Shown here piece after piece: positions 24,684 to 32,118 of a stretch of 64,000 nucleotides of DNA (position 1 is its first letter; every line of letters begins with the position of its first letter). Both the position numbers and the translations under genes were made by a program. Where the stretch lies: the NCBI RefSeq assembly GCF_026162645.1, contig NZ_JAOTBE010000013.1, positions 1 through 64,000 on the forward strand, given 5' to 3'. This DNA is from Paracoccus rhizosphaerae. GTDB taxonomy: Bacteria > Pseudomonadota > Alphaproteobacteria > Rhodobacterales > Rhodobacteraceae. A model generated the notes under the pieces. The model had not been told where the DNA came from and did not search any database. It saw nothing but the letters and a program-made list of their open reading frames with translations.

Positions 24684-25871
24684 ATGACCGGCCCGACCGA
24701 CAAGAAGCTTCACCCGCGCACCCAGGCCGTCCATCACGGCACCCGCCGCAGCCAGTATGGCGAGATGGCCGAGGCGATCTTCCTGACGCAGGGCTTCGTC
24801 TATGACAGCGCCGGGCAGGCCGAGGCGCGGTTCCAGGGCACCGGCCCTGACGAATTCATCTATGCCCGCTATGGCAACCCGACCAGCCGCATGTTCGAGG
24901 ACCGGATCGCCGCGCTGGAGGGGACCGAGGACGCCTTCGCCACGGCCAGCGGCATGGCGGCTGTCAACGGGGCCATGTTCGCGATGTGCAAGCCCGGCGA
25001 CCATGTCGTGGCGGCCCGCGCGCTGTTCGGCTCCTGCCTCTATGTGCTGGACCTGCTGGCAAAGTTCGGCGTTCAGGTCAGCTATGTCGACGGGACCGAC
25101 CTGGACCAGTGGAAGGCCGCAATCCGCCCCGGCACGCGGGCCGTCTTCTTCGAGAGCGTGTCGAACCCCACGCTGGAGATCGTGGACCTGAAGGCGGTCG
25201 CGGACCTGGCCCATGCGGCAGGGGCGACCGTGGTGGTGGACAACGTCTTCGCCACCCCCGTCTTTTCCCGCGCGGTCGAGCAGGGCGCGGATGTCGTCGT
25301 CTATTCCGCCACCAAGCATATCGACGGGGGCGGGCGCGCCCTGGCCGGCGTCATCTGCGGCACCCGCCAATTCGTGCGCGAGGTGGCCGAGCCCTACCTC
25401 AAGCATACGGGCGGGGCGATCAGTCCCTTCCACGCCTGGATCATGCTGAACGGTCTGCAGACGATGGACCTGCGCGTCCGCGCCCAGGCCGATGCCGCCG
25501 CCCGGATCGCCCGTGCGCTGCAGGGACATCCGCGCCTGTCGCGTGTCGTCTATCCGGGGCTCGAGGACCATCCCCAGCACGATCTGGCGATGCGCCAGAT
25601 GGGGTCCGGCGGCACGATGATCGCGGTCGAGGTCGAAGGCGGCAAGGACGCGGCCTTCGCGGCGCTGGACCGGATGCGGATCATCAGGATCTCGAACAAC
25701 CTGGGCGACGCCAAGTCGATCGTGACCCACCCCGCCACCACCACGCACCAGCGGCTGTCAGATGCGGACAAGGCCCATCTGGGGATCACGCCGGGACTTC
25801 TGCGCTTGTCGATCGGATTGGAGGATGCGGACGACCTGATCGACGATCTGCGGCAGGCCCTGGAAGTCTGA
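24684..25871 (+). CDS. metZ: O-succinylhomoserine sulfhydrylase
   Basis: This 395-residue PLP enzyme is of the Cys/Met metabolism family. It shows QTMDLR and YARYGNPTSRMFEDRIAALE, the cofactor lysine Lys211 in YSATKHIDGGGR, and the C-terminal GLLRLSIGLED. It replaces the succinyl group of O-succinylhomoserine with sulfide to give homocysteine, and so uses the sulfide made by the cys operon at 10.6-14.6 kb. MetZ is favoured over cystathionine gamma-synthase by the SATKHIDGGGRALAG stretch and the length, as I recall the families. AAAAGG precedes the ATG at 24684. The upstream region looks regulatory. Confidence 0.9.
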   Translation: MTGPTDKKLHPRTQAVHHGTRRSQYGEMAEAIFLTQGFVYDSAGQAEARFQGTGPDEFIYARYGNPTSRMFEDRIAALEGTEDAFATASGMAAVNGAMFAMCKPGDHVVAARALFGSCLYVLDLLAKFGVQVSYVDGTDLDQWKAAIRPGTRAVFFESVSNPTLEIVDLKAVADLAHAAGATVVVDNVFATPVFSRAVEQGADVVVYSATKHIDGGGRALAGVICGTRQFVREVAEPYLKHTGGAISPFHAWIMLNGLQTMDLRVRAQADAAARIARALQGHPRLSRVVYPGLEDHPQHDLAMRQMGSGGTMIAVEVEGGKDAAFAALDRMRIIRISNNLGDAKSIVTHPATTTHQRLSDADKAHLGITPGLLRLSIGLEDADDLIDDLRQALEV

Positions 25872-25936
25872 TCACGGATGGGCTGACAAGAGCCGTGGCG
25901 ATCGCTATATCGGCCGCAACGCACTCGGAGGCCCCC

Positions 25937-26899
25937 ATGACCGAAGCACGCCCCCTGATCCCTGCCTATCCCGCCCTGGCGCGGACCTATGATGGCGATT
26001 TCAAGGTCGACCCGGCCTATCGCGAGACGTTGCCCGACCTGCAGAACGGCCCGGCCAGCCTGATCGTGGGTGCGCGGGCCGCCATCCAGCATGTCGGCAT
26101 CTCGAATTTCCGGCTGCCGATCCGCTATTTGACCCGCGACGGCGGAGAGATCACGCTGGAAACCAGCGTCACCGGCACCGTCAGCCTGGAGGCTGACCGC
26201 AAGGGCATCAACATGAGCCGCATCATGCGGTCGTTCTATGCCCATTCCGAAAACCAGTTCAGCCTGTCGGTGCTGGAAGCGGCGCTTGAGGATTACAAGT
26301 CCGACCTGGACGCGCTGGACGCGCGGATCCAGATGCGGTTTTCCTATCCGATGAGGGTGGCGTCGATGCGCTCAGGTTTGTCGGGTTGGCAGTACTATGA
26401 CATCGCCGAGGAGCTTATCGAGAGGCAGGGAAGCCGGCTGCGGGTCATGCACCTGGACTATGTCTATTCCTCGACCTGTCCCTGTTCGTTGGAACTGTCC
26501 GAACATGCGCGCGAGACACGGTCGCGGCTGGCGACGCCGCATTCGCAGCGGTCGATCGCCCGGTTGTCGATGGTCATGCAGGGCGCCGAGCGGCTGTGGT
26601 TCGAGGACGTGATCGAGATGTGCCGCCGCGCCGTGCCGACCGAGACGCAGGTCATGGTCAAGCGCGAGGACGAACAGGCCTTTGCCGAGTTGAACGCCGC
26701 GCACCCGATCTTTGTCGAGGATGCCGTGCGCGCCTTCGCGGCCGAGCTGATCGCCGACCCGCGCGTAGGCGATTTCCGCGTGGTGGCCAGCCATCAGGAA
26801 TCGCTGCATTCGCATGACGCCGTCAGCCTGCTGACGAGCGGGCCGACATTCGCGCAGAACTCTCTGGACCCGGGGACGTTCGCAGGCCTGCGGGCCTGA
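25937..26899 (+). CDS. folE2: GTP cyclohydrolase I, FolE2 type
   Basis: The 320-residue protein is of the type IB family, which makes dihydroneopterin triphosphate from GTP, the first step of folate synthesis, and accepts metals other than zinc. The active-site cysteine region is SSTCPCSLELSEHA (Cys181 and Cys183), and HSQRS and the catalytic-loop region follow. The start at 25937 has CTCGGAGG upstream. It follows metZ after 65 bases, so read-through is possible. The enzyme is often induced by zinc limitation in other bacteria, but I saw no Zur box. Confidence 0.92.
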   Translation: MTEARPLIPAYPALARTYDGDFKVDPAYRETLPDLQNGPASLIVGARAAIQHVGISNFRLPIRYLTRDGGEITLETSVTGTVSLEADRKGINMSRIMRSFYAHSENQFSLSVLEAALEDYKSDLDALDARIQMRFSYPMRVASMRSGLSGWQYYDIAEELIERQGSRLRVMHLDYVYSSTCPCSLELSEHARETRSRLATPHSQRSIARLSMVMQGAERLWFEDVIEMCRRAVPTETQVMVKREDEQAFAELNAAHPIFVEDAVRAFAAELIADPRVGDFRVVASHQESLHSHDAVSLLTSGPTFAQNSLDPGTFAGLRA

Positions 26900-26910
26900 T
26901 TGCGTCCCGC

Positions 26911-26958
26911 GACCGCCGGGGGGCTTCGCGCCCCCCGGACCCCCCGCGGGATATTTGC
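26911..26958 (+). repeat. Dispersed hairpin repeat, copy B
   Basis: An 8-bp stem CCGGGGGG/CCCCCCGG (26916-26938) is followed by ACCCCCC and GCGGGATATTTG. The order hairpin, C-run, GGGTATTT-like tail is shared with copies at 34.5 kb and 53.5 kb. It begins 12 bases after folE2 and probably acts as its terminator. Confidence 0.62.
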
Positions 26959-27027
26959 TGACCGTCGCAGGAACAGGACGTGAACATCGGGCTTTCCTTG
27001 GACCGTCGCCGGTCCTATGTTGAGGCG

Positions 27028-29394
27028 ATGGACCAATATGACGATTCCGAGGATCTGGCAGCGGTGCCCCTGTCGCGGCGGGCGATGTCTGCGCGGCCTG
27101 CGCCCTATCTGGACGGGCTGAACGCAGCGCAGCGCGCGGCGGTCGAGGCGCTGGACGGGCCGGTGCTGATGCTGGCCGGCGCGGGGACAGGCAAGACCCG
27201 AGCGCTGACGATGCGAATCGCGCATCTGCTGATGCTGGGCAAGGCGCGGCCGGGGCAGCTGCTGGCGGTGACCTTCACCAACAAGGCCGCCCGCGAGATG
27301 AGGGAGCGGATCACTCGCCTGCTGGGCGAAACCGTCGAGGGGATGCCCTGGTTGGGGACGTTCCACAGCATCAGCGTCAAGATCCTGCGGCGACACGCGG
27401 AACTGATCGGCAATGGCAGCCTGCACCTGAAGCCCAGCTTCACCATCCTGGACACGGACGACCAGATCCGGCTGCTCAAGCAGCTGATCGCCGCCGAGAA
27501 CATCGACGAGAAGCGCTGGCCCGCGCGGCAGCTGGCGCATCTGATTGACGGCTGGAAGAACCGCTGCCTGACCCCTGCGAACATGCCGCGTGGCGAGGGG
27601 GAGGTCTTCGACGGCTATGGCGGCAAACTTTATGCCGCGTATCAGGAACGGCTGCTGACGCTGAACGCCGTCGATTTCGGCGACTTGCTGATGCATTGCG
27701 TGACGCTGTTCCAGGCGCATCCTGACGTGCTGCGGCAATGGCAGGACCGCTTCCGGTACATCCTGGTGGACGAATATCAGGACACCAACGTGGCGCAGTA
27801 CATGTGGCTGCGGCTGCTGGCACAGTCACATCGCAACATCTGCTGCGTGGGCGACGACGACCAGTCGATCTATGGCTGGCGGGGCGCCGAGGTGGGCAAC
27901 ATCCTGCGGTTCGAGAAGGACTTTCCCGGCGCCGAGGTGATCCGGCTGGAGCAGAACTATCGCTCGACCCCGCAGATCCTGGGCGCGGCCTCGGGCCTGA
28001 TCGCGGCGAACCGGGGGCGGTTGGGCAAGACGCTGTGGACCGATGCCGAGGAGGGCGAGAAGGTCCGCCTGATCGGACATTGGGACAGCGAGGCCGAGGC
28101 CCGCTGGATCGGAGAGGAGATCGAGGCCTTCCAGGGCGGGCACCGCGCGGCCTTGGGCCGGGTCAGCCTGAACGACATCGCGATCCTGGTGCGGGCGTCG
28201 CACCAGATGCGGGCGTTCGAGGACCGCTTCATGACCATCGGCCTGTCTTACCGCGTGATCGGCGGGCCAAGGTTCTACGAGCGGCAGGAGATCCGTGACG
28301 CCATGGCCTATTTCCGGCTGGTCGTGTCCCCCGATGACGACCTGGCGTTCGAGCGGATCGTGAACACGCCCAAGCGCGGGCTGGGCGACAAGGCCCTGCA
28401 GACAATCCAGGCGGCGGCGCGCCAGAACGGCGTCAGCCTGCTGGAAGGCGCAAAGATCGCTGTCGAGGAAGGGCACCTGGGCGGCAAGGGGCTGGCCAAC
28501 CTGCGCGCATTCGTGGCGCTCATCGGGCGCAGCCACGGCGACGTCCTGGACGGGCGCGGCCATATCGAACTGGCCGAGCGCCTGCTGGACGAATCGGGCT
28601 ATACCGCGATGTGGCAGAACGACAAGTCGCCCGACGCACCGGGCCGGCTGGACAACCTCAAGGAGCTTGTGAAGGCGCTGGAGGAGTTCGAGAACCTTCA
28701 GGGATTCCTGGAGCATGTGGCGCTGGTCATGGACCGCGACGACGGCGACCAGGCCGAACAGGTCAGCATCATGACACTTCACGGCGCCAAGGGGCTGGAG
28801 TTTCCGGTCGTCTTCCTGCCGGGGTGGGAGGACGGGCTGTTCCCCAACCAGCGCGCCATGGACGAGAACGGCACCAAGGGGTTGGAGGAGGAGCGGCGGC
28901 TGGCCTATGTCGGCATCACCAGGGCCGAGCGTCTGGCGACGATCAGCTTTGCCGGGAACCGCCGCATGTACGGCCAGTGGCAATCCAGCCTGCCGTCGCG
29001 CTTCGTCGACGAACTGCCCGAGGAGCATGTGGAGGTGCTGACCCCGCCGGGCCTCTATGGCGGCGGATATGGCGCGGCGATGGCCTCGGCCGGGAACACG
29101 CGCATGGACGAGCGGGTGGCGAAGGCCGATGTCTACAACTCACCCGGCTGGAAGCGGATGCAGGCGCGGGCGGCCGAACGGCGCGGGCCCATGCACCGCA
29201 CGCCGGTCACCATCGACGCGTCTCCGGCCAGCCGGTTCACCGTCGGCGACCGGGTCAGCCATGCGAAGTTCGGCGAAGGCCAGATCATGGGTATCGCGGA
29301 AGATACGCTGACCGTGCAGTTCGACGCGGGCTTCAAGAACATAAAGGCGGCCTACGTTCAGCCGGCGGGCGGTGGCGACGACGTCCCGTTCTGA
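27028..29394 (+). CDS. uvrD: UvrD/PcrA-type ATP-dependent DNA helicase
   Basis: This is a 788-residue superfamily 1A helicase with motifs in order: LNAAQRAAVE (Q motif, 31-40), AGAGTGKT (Walker A, 50-57), VDEYQDTN (Walker B, about 247), GDDDQSIYGWRGA, EQNYRST, and the C-terminal MTLHGAKGLEFPVVF and EERRLAYVGITRAE. It unwinds DNA 3' to 5' in excision and mismatch repair. The end (SRFTVGDRVSHAKFGEGQI) is the Tudor-like segment that binds RNA polymerase in PcrA/UvrD. The ATG at 27028 (GAGG just upstream) is preferred to a GTG at 26980. Its last 37 bases overlap the EcsC gene on the other strand. Confidence 0.93.
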   Translation: MDQYDDSEDLAAVPLSRRAMSARPAPYLDGLNAAQRAAVEALDGPVLMLAGAGTGKTRALTMRIAHLLMLGKARPGQLLAVTFTNKAAREMRERITRLLGETVEGMPWLGTFHSISVKILRRHAELIGNGSLHLKPSFTILDTDDQIRLLKQLIAAENIDEKRWPARQLAHLIDGWKNRCLTPANMPRGEGEVFDGYGGKLYAAYQERLLTLNAVDFGDLLMHCVTLFQAHPDVLRQWQDRFRYILVDEYQDTNVAQYMWLRLLAQSHRNICCVGDDDQSIYGWRGAEVGNILRFEKDFPGAEVIRLEQNYRSTPQILGAASGLIAANRGRLGKTLWTDAEEGEKVRLIGHWDSEAEARWIGEEIEAFQGGHRAALGRVSLNDIAILVRASHQMRAFEDRFMTIGLSYRVIGGPRFYERQEIRDAMAYFRLVVSPDDDLAFERIVNTPKRGLGDKALQTIQAAARQNGVSLLEGAKIAVEEGHLGGKGLANLRAFVALIGRSHGDVLDGRGHIELAERLLDESGYTAMWQNDKSPDAPGRLDNLKELVKALEEFENLQGFLEHVALVMDRDDGDQAEQVSIMTLHGAKGLEFPVVFLPGWEDGLFPNQRAMDENGTKGLEEERRLAYVGITRAERLATISFAGNRRMYGQWQSSLPSRFVDELPEEHVEVLTPPGLYGGGYGAAMASAGNTRMDERVAKADVYNSPGWKRMQARAAERRGPMHRTPVTIDASPASRFTVGDRVSHAKFGEGQIMGIAEDTLTVQFDAGFKNIKAAYVQPAGGGDDVPF

Positions 29395-30176
29395 CGGCGC
29401 AGCCGCGACAGGCGGCCGCCCTTCTGCCTGACCCTCGACAGGGCCTGCGCATATTCCAGGTCCATGTCCAGCGACGGATGCTGTTCGGCCAGACGCAGCA
29501 GGCGGAAGTGGATCTGCGCCACGCGTTCGTAATAATCGACGAAGGCGTAGTTGATCGCGGCCCCCGTCGCCGCGTCAAGGACCGGAACCGCCTGCGCCCC
29601 CAGCTTGGTCGTCAGCCGCGCCGCGAAGGACCCCGCAAAGCGCGAGATAAGTGCCGACACGGTCTGCCCGTTCGTCAGCAGGCGGTTTGCCAGGAACGAC
29701 TTGGCGGCGGCGTCGCCCTCTTCCCCCGGTTCGCCGAACTGGAATACGGCCAGGCATTCCAGCCGCACCGACGGATCGGTCGTGTCGAAGCCATGCTGCC
29801 GCGCGACCTTCTGGATGGCGTTGAAGATCACCGTGGTCGAGGCCACGAGGTCCGGCACAATCCCGACAAGTCCGAACCACCCGCCGGTCGCGCCCGACAG
29901 GACCGCCGCCGCGCGATTGGCGATCAGCGGCGCGTCGCGCACCACGCTGATGCTGTCGCCACGGCCCGACAGGTCGTAGAGCTGACGAAACGCGGTCTCG
30001 AGCACCTTTTCCAGCCCCACGGGCGACATGCCCATGACGGTCGTCGCCGCGCCTTCGGTCAGGCGGCCGACGGCCTCGACCCCGCGCATCATCAGGCCGC
30101 GGCTGCCGATCTGGCTGGCCGCCAGCCGGTCCAGTTCGGCGTGAAGGGTGGTGCGGGGATCGGCGGGCAGGGTCAT
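29358..30176 (-). CDS. EcsC-family protein
   Basis: This 272-residue protein matches the EcsC family: RGLMMRGVEAVGRL near the N terminus, then hydrophobic GGWFGLVGIVPDLVAST, and AINYAFVDYYERVAQIHFRL near the end. EcsC proteins are membrane-associated and named from an ABC transporter operon in Bacillus; their activity is unknown. There is no signal peptide. GGAGC precedes the start at 30176. Its 3' end overlaps the end of uvrD by 37 bases, so the two mRNAs are complementary there. Confidence 0.82.
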   Translation of the reverse strand: MTLPADPRTTLHAELDRLAASQIGSRGLMMRGVEAVGRLTEGAATTVMGMSPVGLEKVLETAFRQLYDLSGRGDSISVVRDAPLIANRAAAVLSGATGGWFGLVGIVPDLVASTTVIFNAIQKVARQHGFDTTDPSVRLECLAVFQFGEPGEEGDAAAKSFLANRLLTNGQTVSALISRFAGSFAARLTTKLGAQAVPVLDAATGAAINYAFVDYYERVAQIHFRLLRLAEQHPSLDMDLEYAQALSRVRQKGGRLSRLRRQNGTSSPPPAG

Positions 30177-30315
30177 GGCGGCGCTCCTTCAATCGGTCGA
30201 CGCGGAACGCGCCTTGCGGGCGCCGGGTTGCAGCGGATCCGACGCAACGGGACGGCTGGCCGCCGCCTTGGGCGGATGCTAGCTTGCCGCCGGACGACAA
30301 CAGGGACGCGTCAAG

Positions 30316-30591
30316 GTGGCACTGATCCGGCTGTGGCTGATCGTCTTCGCGCTTCAAGTGGCGCTCTATCTGCTCTTGCGGTTCAGCATCCGACTGCGAC
30401 AGGTCGAGCGGTTGGAGCGGCGGTGGGACGACCGCCATCCCGGGCAGGGCGACCGGGCGGCGAGGCGCGCCTTCGTGGCGCGGGGCATGGCAAGCTTCGG
30501 GCGCAGCCTTCGGGTGCGGCTGGCGGCCGTGGTCTTCGTGTTGCCGACGCTGGCCATCCTTGGCATCGTCGTCCTGGTCAACTGGCAATAG
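30316..30591 (+). CDS. Small two-span membrane protein
   Basis: This 91-residue protein has a hydrophobic segment at each end (about 3-22 and 70-89) and a positively charged middle (RLRQVERLERRWDDRH). The start is a GTG at 30316 with CAAGG just upstream. I do not recognise a named family. It lies 13 bases before the DUF1523 gene and is probably in the same transcript, which continues into deoC and the aldehyde dehydrogenase. Confidence 0.7.
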   Translation: MALIRLWLIVFALQVALYLLLRFSIRLRQVERLERRWDDRHPGQGDRAARRAFVARGMASFGRSLRVRLAAVVFVLPTLAILGIVVLVNWQ

Positions 30592-30604
30592 GAGCTGCCG
30601 CACC

Positions 30605-31171
30605 ATGTATCACGCCCGCGTCGTCATCGGCGTCCTGTTCGGCATCCTGGTCTTCGGGCTGCTGGACTATACGCTGCCGTCCAAGAACACGGTGCGGATC
30701 AGCAACACCTACAACCGGCTGACCTCGATCCCGCCATCGGCCACGATCTTCTGGGCCGCCGAAAGCACCGGCACGGTCGAGAACACGCAGGGCCAGCGCG
30801 ACGTGCGCTTCATCGACACGGTGCGCCCGAACGGCCGCGTCTTCGTCTATCGCAACGAGGATACGGGCTGGGTCTGGCCGCCCTATTTCAAGTACGACAG
30901 CGCCAACCTGCACGCCGAGGCCACCAACCTGCAGTCGACGTCGCGCGACCCGATCTGGGTCAGCATCACCGCCTATGGCTGGCGGATGCCTTGGCTGTCG
31001 ACCTATCCGAACGCGATCTCGATCAACACGGTGGCGGGGCCGGACGCACGGCCGCTGAACTGGGCGGCGATGCTGATCTGCATCGTGCTTCTGGCGCTGC
31101 TGGGCCTGATCTGGCGCGTCTGGGGGCAGGTCACCCGCCGCAACCACCGCCATGGAAGGAGCAGCACATGA
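30605..31171 (+). CDS. DUF1523 family membrane protein
   Basis: This 188-residue protein has an N-terminal span (about 6-24), a large middle domain with TYNRLTSIPPSATIFWA and GWVWPPYFKYDSANLHAEA, and a C-terminal span (about 155-175). This is the DUF1523 pattern. The middle domain is probably periplasmic. No function is known. AGGAG precedes the ATG at 30605. Its stop overlaps the deoC start (ATGA), so expression of the two is coupled. Confidence 0.78.
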   Translation: MYHARVVIGVLFGILVFGLLDYTLPSKNTVRISNTYNRLTSIPPSATIFWAAESTGTVENTQGQRDVRFIDTVRPNGRVFVYRNEDTGWVWPPYFKYDSANLHAEATNLQSTSRDPIWVSITAYGWRMPWLSTYPNAISINTVAGPDARPLNWAAMLICIVLLALLGLIWRVWGQVTRRNHRHGRSST

Positions 31172-32106
31172 GCAATCCCGGCACAGACCTGAACCTGGAC
31201 TGGTTCAGCGGGCTGCGGATCAACACGCCCGCCGTGGAACGCCGGGCGGCGACGCTGCCCGCGCGGCGCAGCCTGAAGAAGGACCACCAGGCGGCCTGGC
31301 TTCTGAACGCGGTGCGCTGCATCGACCTGACAACGCTGGCGGGCGACGATACGCCCGACCGCGTGGCGCGGCTTTGCGCCAAGGCGCGCCAGCCCATCGC
31401 GGCGGACCTGCTCGACGCCATGGGCGTCGCCGGCCTGACGACCGGCGCGGTCTGCGTCTATCCGACCATGGTGGCGCCGGCGAAGCGCGCCCTGGGCAAC
31501 TCTGGCATCCCTGTCGCCAGCGTCGCCACCGGCTTTTCCGCAGGCCTGATGCCCCTGGACCTGCGCCTGGCCGAGATCCGCTATGCCGTCGATCAGGGCG
31601 CCGATGAAATCGACATCGTCATCACGCGCGCCCATGTCCTGCAGGGCAACTGGGCGGCGCTCTACGACGAGCTGCGCGCAATGCGCGAGGCCTGCGGCGC
31701 GGCGCGGATGAAGGCAATTCTGGCCACGGGCGATCTGAAGTCGCTGGAGAACGTGGCGAAGGCCAGCCATGTCGCGATGCAGGCGGGCTCGGACTGGATC
31801 AAGACCTCGACCGGGAAGGAAGGGGTGAACGCCACCCTGCCTGTCAGCCTGGTGATGGTCCGCACGATCCGCGACTTCCATGCGCGGACCGGCATCAAGG
31901 TCGGCTTCAAGCCCGCCGGCGGGTTGCGCACCGCCAAGGACGCGATCAGCTGGCAGGTGCTGATGGCCGAGGAACTGGGCCGGGACTGGCTGGCGCCTGA
32001 CCTGTTCCGGATCGGCGCCTCCAGCCTGCTGGGCGATATCGAGCGCCAGATCAGCCACCACGTCACGGGCCGCTACGCCGCCGCCCATCGCCAAGCGATT
32101 GCCTGA
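31168..32106 (+). CDS. deoC: Deoxyribose-phosphate aldolase
   Basis: The 312-residue TIM-barrel aldolase splits 2-deoxyribose 5-phosphate into glyceraldehyde 3-phosphate and acetaldehyde. The Schiff-base lysine is Lys212 in DWIKTSTGKEG, and the second key lysine is in GFKPAGGLRT. The protein is longer than the E. coli enzyme (259 residues), as in the eukaryote-like DeoC subgroup, with an extra N-terminal part. GGAG lies 6 bases before the ATG. It is followed 12 bases later by an aldehyde dehydrogenase that could remove the acetaldehyde. Confidence 0.93.
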   Translation: MSNPGTDLNLDWFSGLRINTPAVERRAATLPARRSLKKDHQAAWLLNAVRCIDLTTLAGDDTPDRVARLCAKARQPIAADLLDAMGVAGLTTGAVCVYPTMVAPAKRALGNSGIPVASVATGFSAGLMPLDLRLAEIRYAVDQGADEIDIVITRAHVLQGNWAALYDELRAMREACGAARMKAILATGDLKSLENVAKASHVAMQAGSDWIKTSTGKEGVNATLPVSLVMVRTIRDFHARTGIKVGFKPAGGLRTAKDAISWQVLMAEELGRDWLAPDLFRIGASSLLGDIERQISHHVTGRYAAAHRQAIA

Positions 32107-32118
32107 GGACCCGACCAG

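Noticed and set aside
24986-26899. A 637-codon frame ending in folE2
   Set aside because: The part before 25937 is an out-of-frame reading of metZ. FolE2 has its own ribosome site and start.
30204-30229. A fourth GGAAC...GTT pair before the small membrane protein at 30316
   Set aside because: The spacer is 18 and the motif lies 87 bases from the start, unlike the three consistent cases.
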